From Oegoconia quadripuncta (taxonomy: Eukaryota > Arthropoda > Insecta > Lepidoptera > Autostichidae): DNA of 64,000 nt. The stretch spans positions 6,389,001-6,453,000 of the forward strand of contig OX438748.1 of assembly GCA_949316235.1 (NCBI GenBank), written 5' to 3'. The notes below the pieces were generated by a model. It saw nothing but the letters and a program-made list of their open reading frames with translations, had not been told where the DNA came from and made no database searches. The position numbers and the translations under genes were made by a program. This document shows positions 54,340 to 63,766 of the stretch, piece after piece. Positions within the stretch are counted from its first letter, which is position 1; every line of letters starts with the position of its first letter.

Positions 54340-54560
54340 CCTCTTTTCCCGTGGATGTCGTAAAAGGTGACTATGGGACTTTACACCAAAAAAAATACAT
54401 CTCTATAGATGTAACGGCGATGGGCTCACCCCCTGTCATTTCGAAAGGTGAAACTCGGAGTTGTTTCATGCATTAAAGTTTTAATATTTGGAATACTCTA
54501 ACGTTAATGTTTGGGTTACCTCTGCCCACCCTATTTGGGATAAAGGTCGTGATGTATGAA
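54340..54560 (+). repeat. Repeat family M, copy 4, uninterrupted
   Basis: GTCGTAAAAGGTGACTATGG, GGCGATGGGCTCACCCCCTG, GTTGTTTCATGCATTAAAGT, TATTTGGAATACTC, GCCCACCCTATTTGGGATAA and AGGTCGTGATG in order. It is the reference for the copies broken by the MITE and the mariner. Confidence 0.65.
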
Positions 54561-54765
54561 TGTACATTTGATAAAAGGTCGAAGGTTCGAATCCCGCTAG
54601 GGGTATGATGAATACGGACATACATTCATTTATAATATGTATGTAAAAGTATTTGTGTAGCATATCAATTTTATGGTATCCATAATAAGCCTATTTGCTT
54701 AGTATGGAACTAGATGGTGCTGAGTGTATGTACAAGGATATTTATTAATTATTAGTTTGGCATGT
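54561..54765 (+). repeat. SINE family B, copy 3 (head damaged)
   Basis: From AGGTTCGAATCCCGCTAGGG (B box) through GATGAATACGGACATACATT and GTATGGAACTAGATGGTGCT to a TATTTATTAATTATT tail. The A-box part is replaced by TTTGATAAAAGG, directly after the M repeat. Confidence 0.65.
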
Positions 54766-54805
54766 TACTATGCAGACATTTTATAAATAAAAGTTTTATA
54801 GAAAA

Positions 54806-55040
54806 CTAGCTTTCCTCCCGCGACTTCGTCCGCGTGGAAGATTTTATCAAAATACAAACAACAAACTTTCATCCCCTATTTTATCCCCTTGGGGGTAGAA
54901 TTTATCAAAATCCTTTCTTAGCGGATGCCTACGTCATAACATCTACCTGCATGCCAAATTTCAGCCCGATCCGTCCAGTGGTTTGGGCTGGGCGTTGATA
55001 GATCACTATGTCAGTCACCTTTGAGTTATATATATTTAGA
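54806..55040 (-). mobile_element. Non-autonomous Helitron, second family
   Basis: On the minus strand it begins TCTAAATATATATAACTCAA after A and ends GCGGGAGGAAAGCTAG before T (CTAG at 54806-54809). Internal words CAAACCACTGGACGGATCGG and GGCATGCAGGTAGATGTTAT belong to a common lepidopteran Helitron. The 3' hairpin region is ACGCGGACGAAGTCGCG. No helicase is encoded. Confidence 0.75.
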
Positions 55041-55048
55041 TATTTCGG

Positions 55049-55252
55049 ACCATACACCAATTTAGTCCCAAGCTAAGCAAAGCCAGTACTATGGATACTG
55101 GATAACGGATAAACATACATAAATATTTATATAAACATCCATGACTTGGGAATAAATGTTCGTATTCATCACACAAATATTTACCCCTCGCGGGATTCGA
55201 ACCCGTAACCGTTGGTTTCGCTAACAGGGTCACTATACCAATCAGTCGTCTA
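55049..55252 (-). mobile_element. SINE family B-related, copy 4
   Basis: The minus-strand head is GATTGGTATAGTGACCCTGT and GGTTACGGGTTCGAATCCCG, then GCGAGGGGTAAATATTTGTG and the body as in the 34508-34737 copy. The tail lies near 55049. Confidence 0.75.
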
Positions 55253-55680
55253 ATTATAAAAACTAAAGTTATATTTATGTGATAAATGGACAAGGGTATG
55301 TGACGCGATTATATAAAAAGCTTCTTCTTTTTCTTCGAAAAAACGGCTAAACCGATTTACATCAAACATGCTCAGAACCTTTCCCCTAGTTTAATCATTA
55401 ATCGCATTCATATAGGACCACACTACATCCGCACAAAAACTGGACACACAGTACGCTGTAAAATACATAACACCCATCTTTTCATCGGGGGTTAACAAAA
55501 TAATCAGGTACATAATCATAAATAGTTGTTCGCTGCTAGATACAAGCCTATTGAGTTTCTTGATTAGTATTAGTTGTAAATTGATTAGACGAATAAATAG
55601 TTAAATTTAAAGTACACTATTCTCCAAGCGTGAAAGAACTACCAATATGCACCCCATCCGACAAAAGACAGTGCGCACTT
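55253..55680. other. Unassigned DNA
   Basis: The block 55430-55495 (GGACACACAGTACG, AACACCCATCTTTTCATCGG) resembles a dispersed repeat also hinted at near 61960-62040. No gene is recognised. Confidence 0.35.
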
Positions 55681-55684
55681 TTTT

Positions 55685-55866
55685 AACGCATCAGTTCCGT
55701 CCAGCCGGTGTGTGACCGTCGCGGCCGGACGGCTCCATGAATAATGCAACCGCGTGCACTTGTGACGGGGGGCGAGCGGTGCGGGCTCGCTACGACGAAC
55801 GTTTTTGTGAAAACATAAGATACATTAATTTGAGTCAGAGTGACAACGCTAACATGAAGAGCAAAG
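55685..55866 (+). promoter_or_regulatory. Candidate promoter and first exon of an unidentified gene
   Basis: A CpG-rich patch (GACCGTCGCGGCCGGACGGC, GGGGGGCGAGCGGTGCGGGC) stands out from AT-rich flanks and matches no repeat here. An Inr-like TCAGTT is at 55691. Downstream, the leader ends in GCTAACATGAAGAGCAAAGG: an ATG at 55854 in fair context opens M-K-S-K and reaches a good splice donor, AAAG|GTACGT, at 55866/55867. This is the layout of a short first coding exon. The rest of the gene would lie downstream of a long intron, possibly outside the window. The product is unknown. Confidence 0.35.
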
Positions 55867-56940
55867 GTACGTTCTCTTCGACACTCTTCGAGTTTTACGG
55901 TGTAATATTTTAAATTTTATTTATTAACACTTTCGCGGACATTGAACGACTGTAGACGTTATAACAATAAAACTTCTATTGTGTCTGGTTTACTGTCCGT
56001 GAAACCAACGGCGTTATACATAAAACTTAATCTGATAAAATATAAGTTAGGTTATTTACGGATTGCAAGGTGAAACTTAAAAATACTTTTAAGTAATTTG
56101 TATCCTCAGCAGCTATTTTTTATTATGTACGCTTAAGTATTTAAAAAAATTGCATCTTTACACAGCTGTACAAGATGGTATTGATTTTTTTTTTTGTTTT
56201 GAATAGTGTTTACCTAATTTTTTCATGTATTTTGATTGGGCTCTATCAAATGTTTAAAAGTTTAGTTGAGCTCGTTGTAACCCTTCTAAATTGAATAAAA
56301 ATATTTATAATTTATTTTCCTTAAAGCCACACAACAAGCCAGTTTACCTAGTTAAAATAGGACAAATAAATACAGTAGTGTAACAGAAAAACTATCACAT
56401 AATTGGAAGATAATCAATATCGCCCATTTAAAGATATAAAACAAATTAAACACTGTATTGTTTTCAACGAACATCCAAATCTAGTAAAAAAATATATAAA
56501 TCCTGCTGGGAATCGAACATGTGACCTCTTGAGGTGGCTGTACGTTATGAAACCATCTTCGTATATATCGTTAGACGTTAGATATTGTTTATTGGATTTT
56601 TACTTCAGATTTGACATTTGTATTTGATTTAATATTCATACTTGCTTTAACAATTATAGTGAACAATTCAATAGCTAACATAAATAATTATTTTTTCTAT
56701 TTTTTATATGATATGAGGAATTAGATACCTCTTTAGACTTTCATATCCGATGTATTTGTTTTGAATTTATATTTAATTTGACATTTAGTAAATCTGTTGA
56801 ATAAAACTTCAGTAATTATTGCACGCCATAAAAGGAAGTTATACTGATTCACTGATTGTAATAGTTTCTATATACCTGGTATTATGCAAATAAATGAATT
56901 ATGATTATAAGAATAAAAGCAAGATCAAAATTTTAAAGTC
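55867..56940. other. Unassigned AT-rich DNA
   Basis: If the candidate exon is real this is intron. AATCCTGCTGGGAATCGAACA TGTGACC at 56498-56525 looks like the B-box end of a tRNA-derived repeat on the minus strand, but no full copy can be followed. Confidence 0.35.
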
Positions 56941-56995
56941 GTCACTTTCCATTAGGTGAGATTGTCGCTGACATCCAGCTAATTATGTAAAAAAA
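56941..56995 (-). repeat. Repeat family R, 5' end only
   Basis: The minus strand reads AGCTGGATGTCAGCGACAAT, CTCACCTAATGGAAAGTGAC. Confidence 0.55.
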
Positions 56996-57194
56996 GGGGT
57001 AATACCGATTCGTCACAGTGAAACCGCACGCTAAGGAAGAGCAATAACAAGAATGGTATTTATTAAGAGATCGCGGTTACTTATACTGATTCGCCCACTG
57101 CACGTCACGTAACAGGTAGCAGGGTTAACACCACACTGGTTACTACAATAATATCACAACGATAAGACAAATGAAGTTTTTAAAAACCCAAAAC

Positions 57195-57332
57195 CTACTG
57201 TCGGGTTTTGTTTTGTATTTTGCGGGCGCTGTGCTGAATTTTTGGGGTCCAACACAAATCTAACGACACCTGGCATTTCAAAATCGATCAAGCCGTTTAT
57301 ACTACTGAAGGTAACATAGAAATCTACATACT
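57195..57332 (+). repeat. Dispersed repeat family E, copy 2
   Basis: TGTCGGGTTTTGTTTTGTAT, TTGCGGGCGCTGTGCTG, TTTCAAAATCGATCAAGC and ACATAGAAATCTACATAC match 45176-45345. It is cut off by the SINE that starts directly after it. Confidence 0.5.
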
Positions 57333-57333
57333 T

Positions 57334-57668
57334 CAACCGCCTCCGTGGCTCAATGTAAACAACATAGGGTTTACGAATCGGAGGTCGCGGGTTCGATGCC
57401 CAGCGGGGTACATGTTTAGTACTCGGTTTGGTTGGTGGTAGGGCATTTTAAATGTCCGCCTGGCTAGCTACCACCGTCTGATCTAAATCTGCCGCCAAAC
57501 AATAATGTTAATAACATTGTTGTGTTCCGGTTTTCAGAGATAAGATAGCCAGTTCCCCAAATATTTGGGTATCCGGGTCAGTAAACTTCCACCTTTGGCC
57601 TCATCTTTACTTAACATCAGGTGTGATTGAGGTCAAGTGCTAAGCCGTTGGTAATAATAAAAAAAAAT
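57334..57668 (+). mobile_element. SINE family A, copy 7
   Basis: Full copy. The head is CCTCCGTGGCTCAATGTAAA, the B-box region GGTCGCGGGTTCGATGCCC, and it has the standard body. The tail is CTAAGCCGTTGGTAATAATA with an A run to about 57668. It abuts family E on the left and family R on the right. Confidence 0.87.
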
Positions 57669-57712
57669 ATTTGATTAACCGAATTTGACCACAATCTCAC
57701 CTGAGGAAAAAG

Positions 57713-58364
57713 GGCTAATATACGAATGTCACCGAGCGCTGTCAGAGGTATGTACAGAATGTCATATTACCCTACAGTACAGTGGATCAAGGGGCACAAC
57801 AACTCACGTGGCAACGACGCAGCAGACGAGCTGGCGAGAAGGGGTTCGGGGATTGAGAAAATGGGACTCGAGCCCGTCCTGCCTCTGCCGCTTAGCTGGC
57901 TGCGAAACAAGCTAAGAAAAATCACAAAGGTAGACCAGTAGTTGTACCAGTATTGTTGGTCAATACTGGTACAACTTAAACACATGCCAGCAAGCCAGAG
58001 AGGCCCTCCCAACGATCAGTAATAGGTTGTCACGGAAGCTGAAGCTGAAGAGGCCTCAACTCAGACTGCTCATCGGAGCTATAACTATTAAACAAACACT
58101 TGTTTACTCTAGGTGTTACAGACAGCCTCCTGTGCAGAGCGTGCATGGAGGCGGAAGAAACAGCCGCACAGGCAGTATATAGGGCACAGTACCTCGAGAC
58201 ACCGGGGTCGCTTCCAGAAGTCGTCGGCAACATCAAGGGTCTGCTAGGCTTCCTGGAGGAACTGGGTTGGCAAGAGTAGTGCAGCAACCCATCACGCAAA
58301 ATAGGCGCAAGCTGCGGAAATCAAGCCCGCTAAAACTTATAAAAACTATATATAAAAAGTAACT
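57713..58364 (+). pseudogene. LINE with RNase H, 3' end
   Basis: The frame reads VQWIKGHNNSRGNDAADELA (RNase H C-terminus) and continues LPLPLSWLRNKLRKI. Then come a 37-bp inverted-repeat patch (57940-57976), words for RPQLRLLIGA, LCRACMEAEETAAQAV-like sequence, and the end LPEVVGNIKGLLGFLEELGW with a stop at 58278. The 3' UTR shares ACGCAAAATAGGCGC with the 33.6-kb relic. Frames shift at least twice, so it is dead. The two copies define one family of the I/R1/LOA-like group. Confidence 0.75.
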
Positions 58365-58489
58365 ATGTAGTCGAAGATGAAGCACGCGATCCTAGTAGAT
58401 GCGTACCTACTCACTCTGCTCTTAAAGATCCCAAGGTTGTAGCATTCAGGTAAGACTGATGCCGGAAAAGAGTTCCTTGTCTTGTGGAG

Positions 58490-59086
58490 TGTCACTTAGA
58501 GACAGATTTAAAGAGTATAATATTCTAACCTTTTCGTCACAGTACATTTTTGAAATGTCTGTCAAAAAAAATATAGCATCATTTAGGAAAAATCGATAAA
58601 CATGATGTCAATAGGTACAAGAAATAAAGATAAACTTGCAGGTCACTTATGTCGCCTCCGCAAAGTCAGTAATTCATTCAAAGGGTTATGTATACGCTTT
58701 TTCAATAAGGTTCCTGTTGATATACAAAATCTTCCTTTCAATAAATTGAAAGATACTATAAAACAGAAACTTATTAAGAAAGCATAATAATATTATAAAA
58801 TATCAGATTATTTAGATGATAAACAATCATGGACATAACCAGCCCGTTCGCATAACCAGGCTATTTCACAATTAATAATGAAATATTATAATATAAAATA
58901 ACAATTAATAATTTTGTAACATAAAAACCTTTTTTTTTAAAGAGCAACCTCTCGAGTTTCTTGCTTGTTCTTCTCAGGGGAAAATTTGCCTTTTGAACAA
59001 GCAGTAGCTTTAAAAATGTAAAATCTGACTATTTTAAGTGTACCCTGTGTAGGTACCTACGAAATAAAGCATTTTTTTGATTTTGC
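58490..59086 (+). mobile_element. 5'-truncated LINE 3' end, Jockey/CR1-type
   Basis: The reading starts SLRDRFKEYNILTFSSQYIF, which corresponds to LRQIFKEINILTFSSQYIY in the 7.5-8.7-kb RT. After a stop or frameshift near 58597 it continues in the frame 58602-58787 (LRKVSNSFKGLCIRFFNKVP, PFNKLKDTIKQKLIKKA). The ORF end ISDYLDDKQSWT lies at 58803-58841. The 3' UTR matches 11406-11621 reversed. The tail is AATAAAGCATTTTTTTGATT. The copy is inserted in the R repeat. Confidence 0.82.
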
Positions 59087-59112
59087 TGTCCGCGTTATAA
59101 GTGAAGATTCGG

Positions 59113-59924
59113 ATAAAATAAAGTTATCATAAAGTAATAGTGGTATATTACATAAAACACTTATCTCACTATAAAGTTGTGTTATAAGTCTAAAGCCTAT
59201 GTCTATCTGTGTGTTGGTAAGTTGGTAGTTGTGAGACGGTTATTTACCGCGTGTGATGTGAAGCCGTTTTGAAAATATAGCCTTTAACATCGTTGATAAG
59301 TTAATCTCTCCCGGATGATTCCTAAATATTTGCCATTTATAGTTTTATTTAAATATACAAGCTTTCTGCCCGCGGCTGTATAGAATCAATTCAACATCTC
59401 GTGGGATTCATAAACTGGCTAAAAATTATATTGCTTTTCATGGAAATTCGTTCAGGTGAATTGTGTAACAAACATACAATACATCGTCCAAATACCTACA
59501 TGAGTTTTCGTTTCAAAATTGTTTCGATTCAACGGTATTTGTTTATTACACTCCAACCACATTCTACACTCACACATACACACAAATGCTGTAAAGCAAT
59601 TCCTTAGTTTTTAGCTTATTTACTATCAAAGTTAGCTGAGGACCGGTTAATATTTAAATTGTAAATTACAAATCTCTATAAATTTGGCTTTATAAATTTT
59701 AAGAAATGTTTTTAAACGTAATTATATGCTGTGTAATTTCTATATAAATTAAAAAAATACAAACTTTTGCGCATTTGTAACATTATTTTGTGGGATAGGA
59801 GAAAACACATTATTAACATTTGACTCTCTTTAATTTTCTGTAACTATTAGGGGATAATTTGGAATAAGTATTTATGAAATATATGTAATTTTTTTTTTTT
59901 GAAAAAAATGAATCCCGTTATCGT
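59113..59924. other. Unassigned DNA with a Helitron-end-like fragment
   Basis: AAGCTTTCTGCCCGCGGCTG at 59360-59379 resembles the reversed 3' end of the Helitrons above, without the rest. A 68-codon frame (59401-59607) has no domain. Confidence 0.35.
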
Positions 59925-60770
59925 CAAGACGTCCACTGATGAACATAGGTCTCCCCCACAAAAGTAACCGGTTGGAACTGGCCTGCATTCAGCGATTTCC
60001 CTTTATCAGGTCGTCTGTCCACCTTGCGTGGTCTCCACTCGAGAACTTTAACCCCACCCCACCGGTCATCAGTTCTTCGAGCTATATGCCCTACCCAACC
60101 GGCTAATCTGCTGGGTTTATTTTTTGGTTTATTTTTATCCTTAGAACTTTATTTGAACAATCTCCACTATAAGACGCCCACGAAAACCTGTAAAGGTTTG
60201 TGTGTAGTGCAAATGAGGTCACTGACCCGCCACATTATTAATTATTACAAAAGGTAGTATGTAACGTTACTTAAATATCTAGATACCTAAGATGATATGC
60301 GAAAGCAAGTAGACATGTGTTTCTCTATCGAAATAATTTTTTTTGGAAAGGCACTTTCTACATAGTTCCATCTATAAAGTACTTCTTCAATGCATTTTTA
60401 CATTGTTTGATGTTATGTGATTACAGTTCACCAGGAATACTATTTAAAATATCTGGTAAAATATAATCCCATATTCTCATGCCAGCGTTATGCCAGCGAT
60501 CTTCGTCCACCTACGGATTTCCTAATTCTTGATTCGATCACGTAGTGAAACGCCGAGCATCGGCCTCTCCATAGCTCGTTGCGTGATTTTGAGCTTTCTT
60601 ATGAGGCCCACAGTGAGAGACCACGTGTCAGCACCATAAGTAATCACTGGTAAGACACATTGATTAAAGACTCGTCTTAAAATACTAAAGTATTTTGGAC
60701 GAGAAGATATTGCGCAGTTTCCCGAACGCTGCATCAGAGTTGGATTCGTCTTTATTAGGTAAGTTTTTTT
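59925..60770 (-). pseudogene. RTE-like LINE C-terminus split by another LINE
   Basis: On the minus strand the upstream part (60483-60770) reads FNQCVLPVITYGADTWSLTV, then RAMERPMLGVSLRDRIKN and EIRRWTKIA. The downstream part (59925-60116) reads LAGWVGHIARRTDDRWGGVK, VLEWRPRKVDRRPDKGKSLN, AGQFQPVTF and VHQWTS before a stop. This is the conserved C-terminal region of RTE-type LINEs. It is interrupted at 60117-60482 by a poly(A)-tailed LINE fragment and contains frameshifts. It ends in a T/A-rich tail at about 59885-59925. Confidence 0.8.
60117..60482 (-). mobile_element. LINE family D 3' end inserted in the RTE relic
   Basis: The minus strand reads MRIWDYILPDILNSIPGEL and CKNALKKYFIDGTM with a stop near 60367, then the 3' UTR shared with 26785-27085, ending GGATAAAAATAAACC at about 60117. 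It is younger than the RTE copy it splits. Confidence 0.75.
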
Positions 60771-60810
60771 AAGTACCCTTGACCTCAATCACACCCTAAT
60801 GTTAAGTAAA
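60769..60810 (-). repeat. SINE family A, tail fragment
   Basis: The minus strand reads ACTTAACATTAGGGTGTGAT followed by TGAGGTCAAGGGTACTT, the family's last 40 bp. Confidence 0.5.
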
Positions 60811-61286
60811 TACTGAAGATAATATAAGTATATTAAATTTACAATTTCACGTAATCATTTCGTATCCAAAAAATACTATTTTCATTTATCAATAGTTATT
60901 GATTTAAAATATAGGAGAGCCCTAAAAGTTTCGAGAGATAAACCAAAATTATTAAAAAACTAAACATCTGCTATATGGTCTAACTTAGACCATCTCAACC
61001 ACCTTCCACAACTTAGAAATACTACACGTCTCTATATTCAATCGGTCCTACTATAACTCGATCAATCACTATTTAGAGAGTCTCCAAATTGCTATTTACT
61101 TGTTGTTCCTCTTGTTTGGCTTCCACGTTGCTTTGTTCCTGATAGCTGAAAACCAGTGTTAAGCTCAATGAGCAATCTAATACATTGAGCTAAGCCCCAT
61201 TTGTACTGCTGCAGCACACATAATGCGTTGTTACAAAATGTGTTATTATTGTTGATTTGTTGCCTATTCTGTGTATAAGCTAAATG
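60811..61286. other. Unassigned DNA
   Basis: Nothing recognised. The 66-codon minus frame at 61092-61292 is glutamine- and asparagine-rich with no domain. Confidence 0.3.
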
Positions 61287-61340
61287 CATCAATCAAATAC
61301 GCTTTATTATTTAAATAAGGAAAGTATATTATGTGGGTCA
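61287..61340 (-). repeat. LINE 3' tail
   Basis: The minus strand ends CCTTATTTAAATAATAAAGC, GTATTTGATTGATG, the same tail type as the 113-bp insert at 29801-29913. Confidence 0.55.
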
Positions 61341-61616
61341 ACATAAATAATTTTGCTAATTAAGTATGTATACATCAGATAGTTCTACATAATTGAATAC
61401 CAGAAGTGTTATCCTTGTATTAAAAACATTAATACTATACACAATAATAACTAATTTTTTTAAACAAATAAAATAATATACATCCATACATGTATACCTA
61501 CTATGATAAATACCAATACATAAGTATTAATTACATAATATATAATATGATAGTAATAAATGTATGTCTGTGACTGTGAAAAAAAAACAAAGAAAGGTTT
61601 TATCTAGCTATCTAAC

Positions 61617-61870
61617 GACCTGTTTGGTGTAGTGGTTAGCAATTCTAATCACTATACCAAAAGGTTGCGGGTTCGAATCCCGCTAGGGGCATATGTTTGT
61701 GTGATGAATACGGACATGTGTAACCGAGTTATGGATGTTTTCATTTATAATAAGTATTTATATATAAAAAATATGTGTTTATGTAATATATCAACCATCT
61801 GGTATCCACAACACAAGCTTACTGTGGAACTAGATCGCGCTGTGTGTATGTCTAAGGATATTTATTTATT
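61617..61870 (+). mobile_element. SINE family B, copy 5, with 8-bp TSD
   Basis: The head is GTTTGGTGTAGTGGTTAGCA (A-box region) and GGTTGCGGGTTCGAATCCCG (B box), then CTAGGGGCATATGTTTGTGT and the full body to TAAGGATATTTATTTATT. TATCTAAC flanks it at 61609-61616 and 61871-61878. Length is about 254 bp. Near-identical to the copy at 62429. Confidence 0.85.
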
Positions 61871-62066
61871 TATCTAACTTTTCGTCAAACACTGCTTCTT
61901 AGCCATTCTTTTCTATTCTTGAGAACCAAAAATAAAAATCGCTTTCAAATCGACACAACTGTTTTGGCGCATTAAAGCCACAGACTGCATATAAACACGG
62001 AGAGACTTAGGCTTCAAACTTATTGCACTCCTTCTGCGTTGGAGGTAAATCCCCTAAATTATAAAG

Positions 62067-62428
62067 ATGTATGTATGTACTCAACTAGTAATATATTTTT
62101 TTTTAGATAAAAACAAATCTAATCGGAATACGCGAGTTATGGTGTGCTATGGCCCTAATTTAATGATCTGTATAGCAGTTTTTATAGCAATTGTCAGGGA
62201 GCGTGACAAGCATGTGCAGTGGACTAGGCACGAGCCAGCGCCCTCCTTCAACGAACGTGAACGCTTCTTATTAACTGGCATTGGTAATTCTTGCTACCTT
62301 TGACTGATTATTTTATTTAAGTGTTCATAACCAGTGTTTCACCGACCACACAGCACACAGACTCCTAATAACAGATTTGTCAACACATCACGATAAAGTG
62401 GTAAATGGAAATCTTGAAAAAATTCGAC
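62067..62428. other. Unassigned DNA between two SINEs
   Basis: A 78-codon frame at 62067-62303 contains a hydrophobic segment (NLMICIAVFIAIV) followed by a charged block RERDKHVQWTRHEPAPSFNE. It matches no family I know. It could be a chance frame or part of an exon. Confidence 0.25.
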
Positions 62429-62705
62429 GTCCTGTTTGGTGTAGTGGTTAGCAACTCTGGCCACTATACCAAAAGGTTGCGGGTTCGAATGCCGCTGGGG
62501 GCATATGTTTGTGTGATGAATACGGACATGTGTACCCGAGTTATGGATGTTTTCATTTATAATAAGTATTAATTTATAAAAAAAAATGTATTTATGTAGT
62601 ATATCAACCAACTGGGTATCCACAACACAAGCCTATAGTTGCTTAGTGTGGAACTAGATGGCGCTGTGTGTATGTCTATAGATATAAGGATATTTTTTTT
62701 TTTTT
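62429..62705 (+). mobile_element. SINE family B, copy 6
   Basis: GTTTGGTGTAGTGGTTAGCA, GGTTGCGGGTTCGAATGCCG, GGATGTTTTCATTTATAATA, GTGGAACTAGATGGCGCTGT and a tail running into a long T stretch at 62694-62707. It differs from copy 5 at scattered positions only. No clear target duplication. Confidence 0.83.
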
Positions 62706-62707
62706 TT

Positions 62708-63122
62708 GGTTAGATTGGTAGTTTTTTGGAACGTCGTTAGATCATTTAAAATATTAGAGGTTATCATGACGATTAAAATCTAAATTTATGAAACGATTTG
62801 AAAATGTAATACCTTTTCAAACATACATCTTCAGGGATCCATTCGTGAAGTGAAAATTTTTGGTATAGTCAAGTGTGCCCTCTGCAAGATAAATGGTTGC
62901 TTTTTTGATACGTGAAATAATTTCTCGACAGTGGTATATATAACGAAGTTCAAAGGAAAACTAGATCTAAGCTAATAGGTTAATAGCTAAAACTATCACA
63001 GCTTGATAGGCTTTACAAGTCAATGAGTAGTGGTCGAAAAACATATAAAATGTGCTTTCCGTTAAAAATTATTTAATTATTTATTTTATTATTCAAACAA
63101 CAAAAAACCCCCTTCATTATTA
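62708..63122. other. Unassigned AT-rich DNA
   Basis: Nothing recognised. Confidence 0.3.
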
Positions 63123-63463
63123 CAGGGTGAATTTGAATTCGTGTAATTCTCATTAACTGGTGACGTCACTCTTGATTTCGAACAACGTTGCCCAAGGAAC
63201 AATATTCGAATTAGATCAACAAAATTTTCGATTTTGCGGACATTCGGCTATGGTTCCTAGTAGAAAGTTGTTCGTAATCAGGAGTGGAATCACCAGCCGA
63301 AAATTGTTGGACTTCCATAATTATTAAAGATGGTTTCAGAATGGTTCATTTTGCATGGGTAATCAAAAATTTTTGATCGAATTCGACTATGGTTCCTTGG
63401 GTAAAGTTGATCGTAATCAAGCGTCACAGTTAACGAGGATTGCACGAATTCAAATTCACCTTG
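63123..63463. mobile_element. Foldback element family C, copy 3, complete
   Basis: The left end CAGGGTGAATTTGAATTCGT (after TA) is mirrored by ACGAATTCAAATTCACCTTG at the right. The complementarity continues inward for about 100 bp (ACTGGTGACGTCA / TTAACTGTGACGC; CCCAAGGAAC in both arms; AATTTTCGAT / AATTTTTGAT), so the element can fold almost completely. It has no coding capacity. TA flanks the left end; the right flank reads TG where TA is expected. Confidence 0.75.
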
Positions 63464-63509
63464 TGTACGGGTAAGTACACACTACTAAGTACATACACGA
63501 TTGTACGTC

Positions 63510-63537
63510 GCCCGACACGCACTTGGCCGGTTTTCAT
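63510..63537 (+). repeat. Repeat family G, end fragment
   Basis: CGACACGCACTTGGCCGGTT matches the end of the family (see 6175-6630 and, reversed, 50636). Confidence 0.45.
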
Positions 63538-63659
63538 TAAGACTAAACTCGGGGAAATTCTTAGCCATGTTTGATGAAACGCTAAACTTGAAATGGCTTA
63601 ATTTTGTAATTAATTCAACTGCCTTCAATTAGGACTGTCCATACAAATTTCACTGTCTA

Positions 63660-63766
63660 CAATCACAATGTTGCCTGGAATAGCCTATAGTGCCTGGAAG
63701 AAATTCTGTATCAATGTAAAATTTATGTAATTTTTGTACAATAAAGCTTTTCCAAACAAACAAACG
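63660..63766 (+). repeat. LINE 3' tail
   Basis: TTTTTGTACAATAAAGCTTT followed by CCAAACAAACAAACG. It is the same type as 51760-51836. Confidence 0.55.

Larger units (their letters stand above)
57668..59112 (+). repeat. Repeat family R copy in three pieces, split by two LINEs
   Basis: Piece 1 (57668-57712) has GACCACAATCTCACCTGAGG. Piece 2 (58365-58488) has GTCGAAGATGAAGCACGCGA, GATCCCAAGGTTGTAGC and GAGTTCCTTGTCTTG. Piece 3 (59087-59112) has GCTGTCCGCGTTATAAGTGA. Joined in order they give the family sequence seen at 46783-46985. The gaps hold an RNase H-type LINE and a Jockey/CR1-type LINE. Confidence 0.75.
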
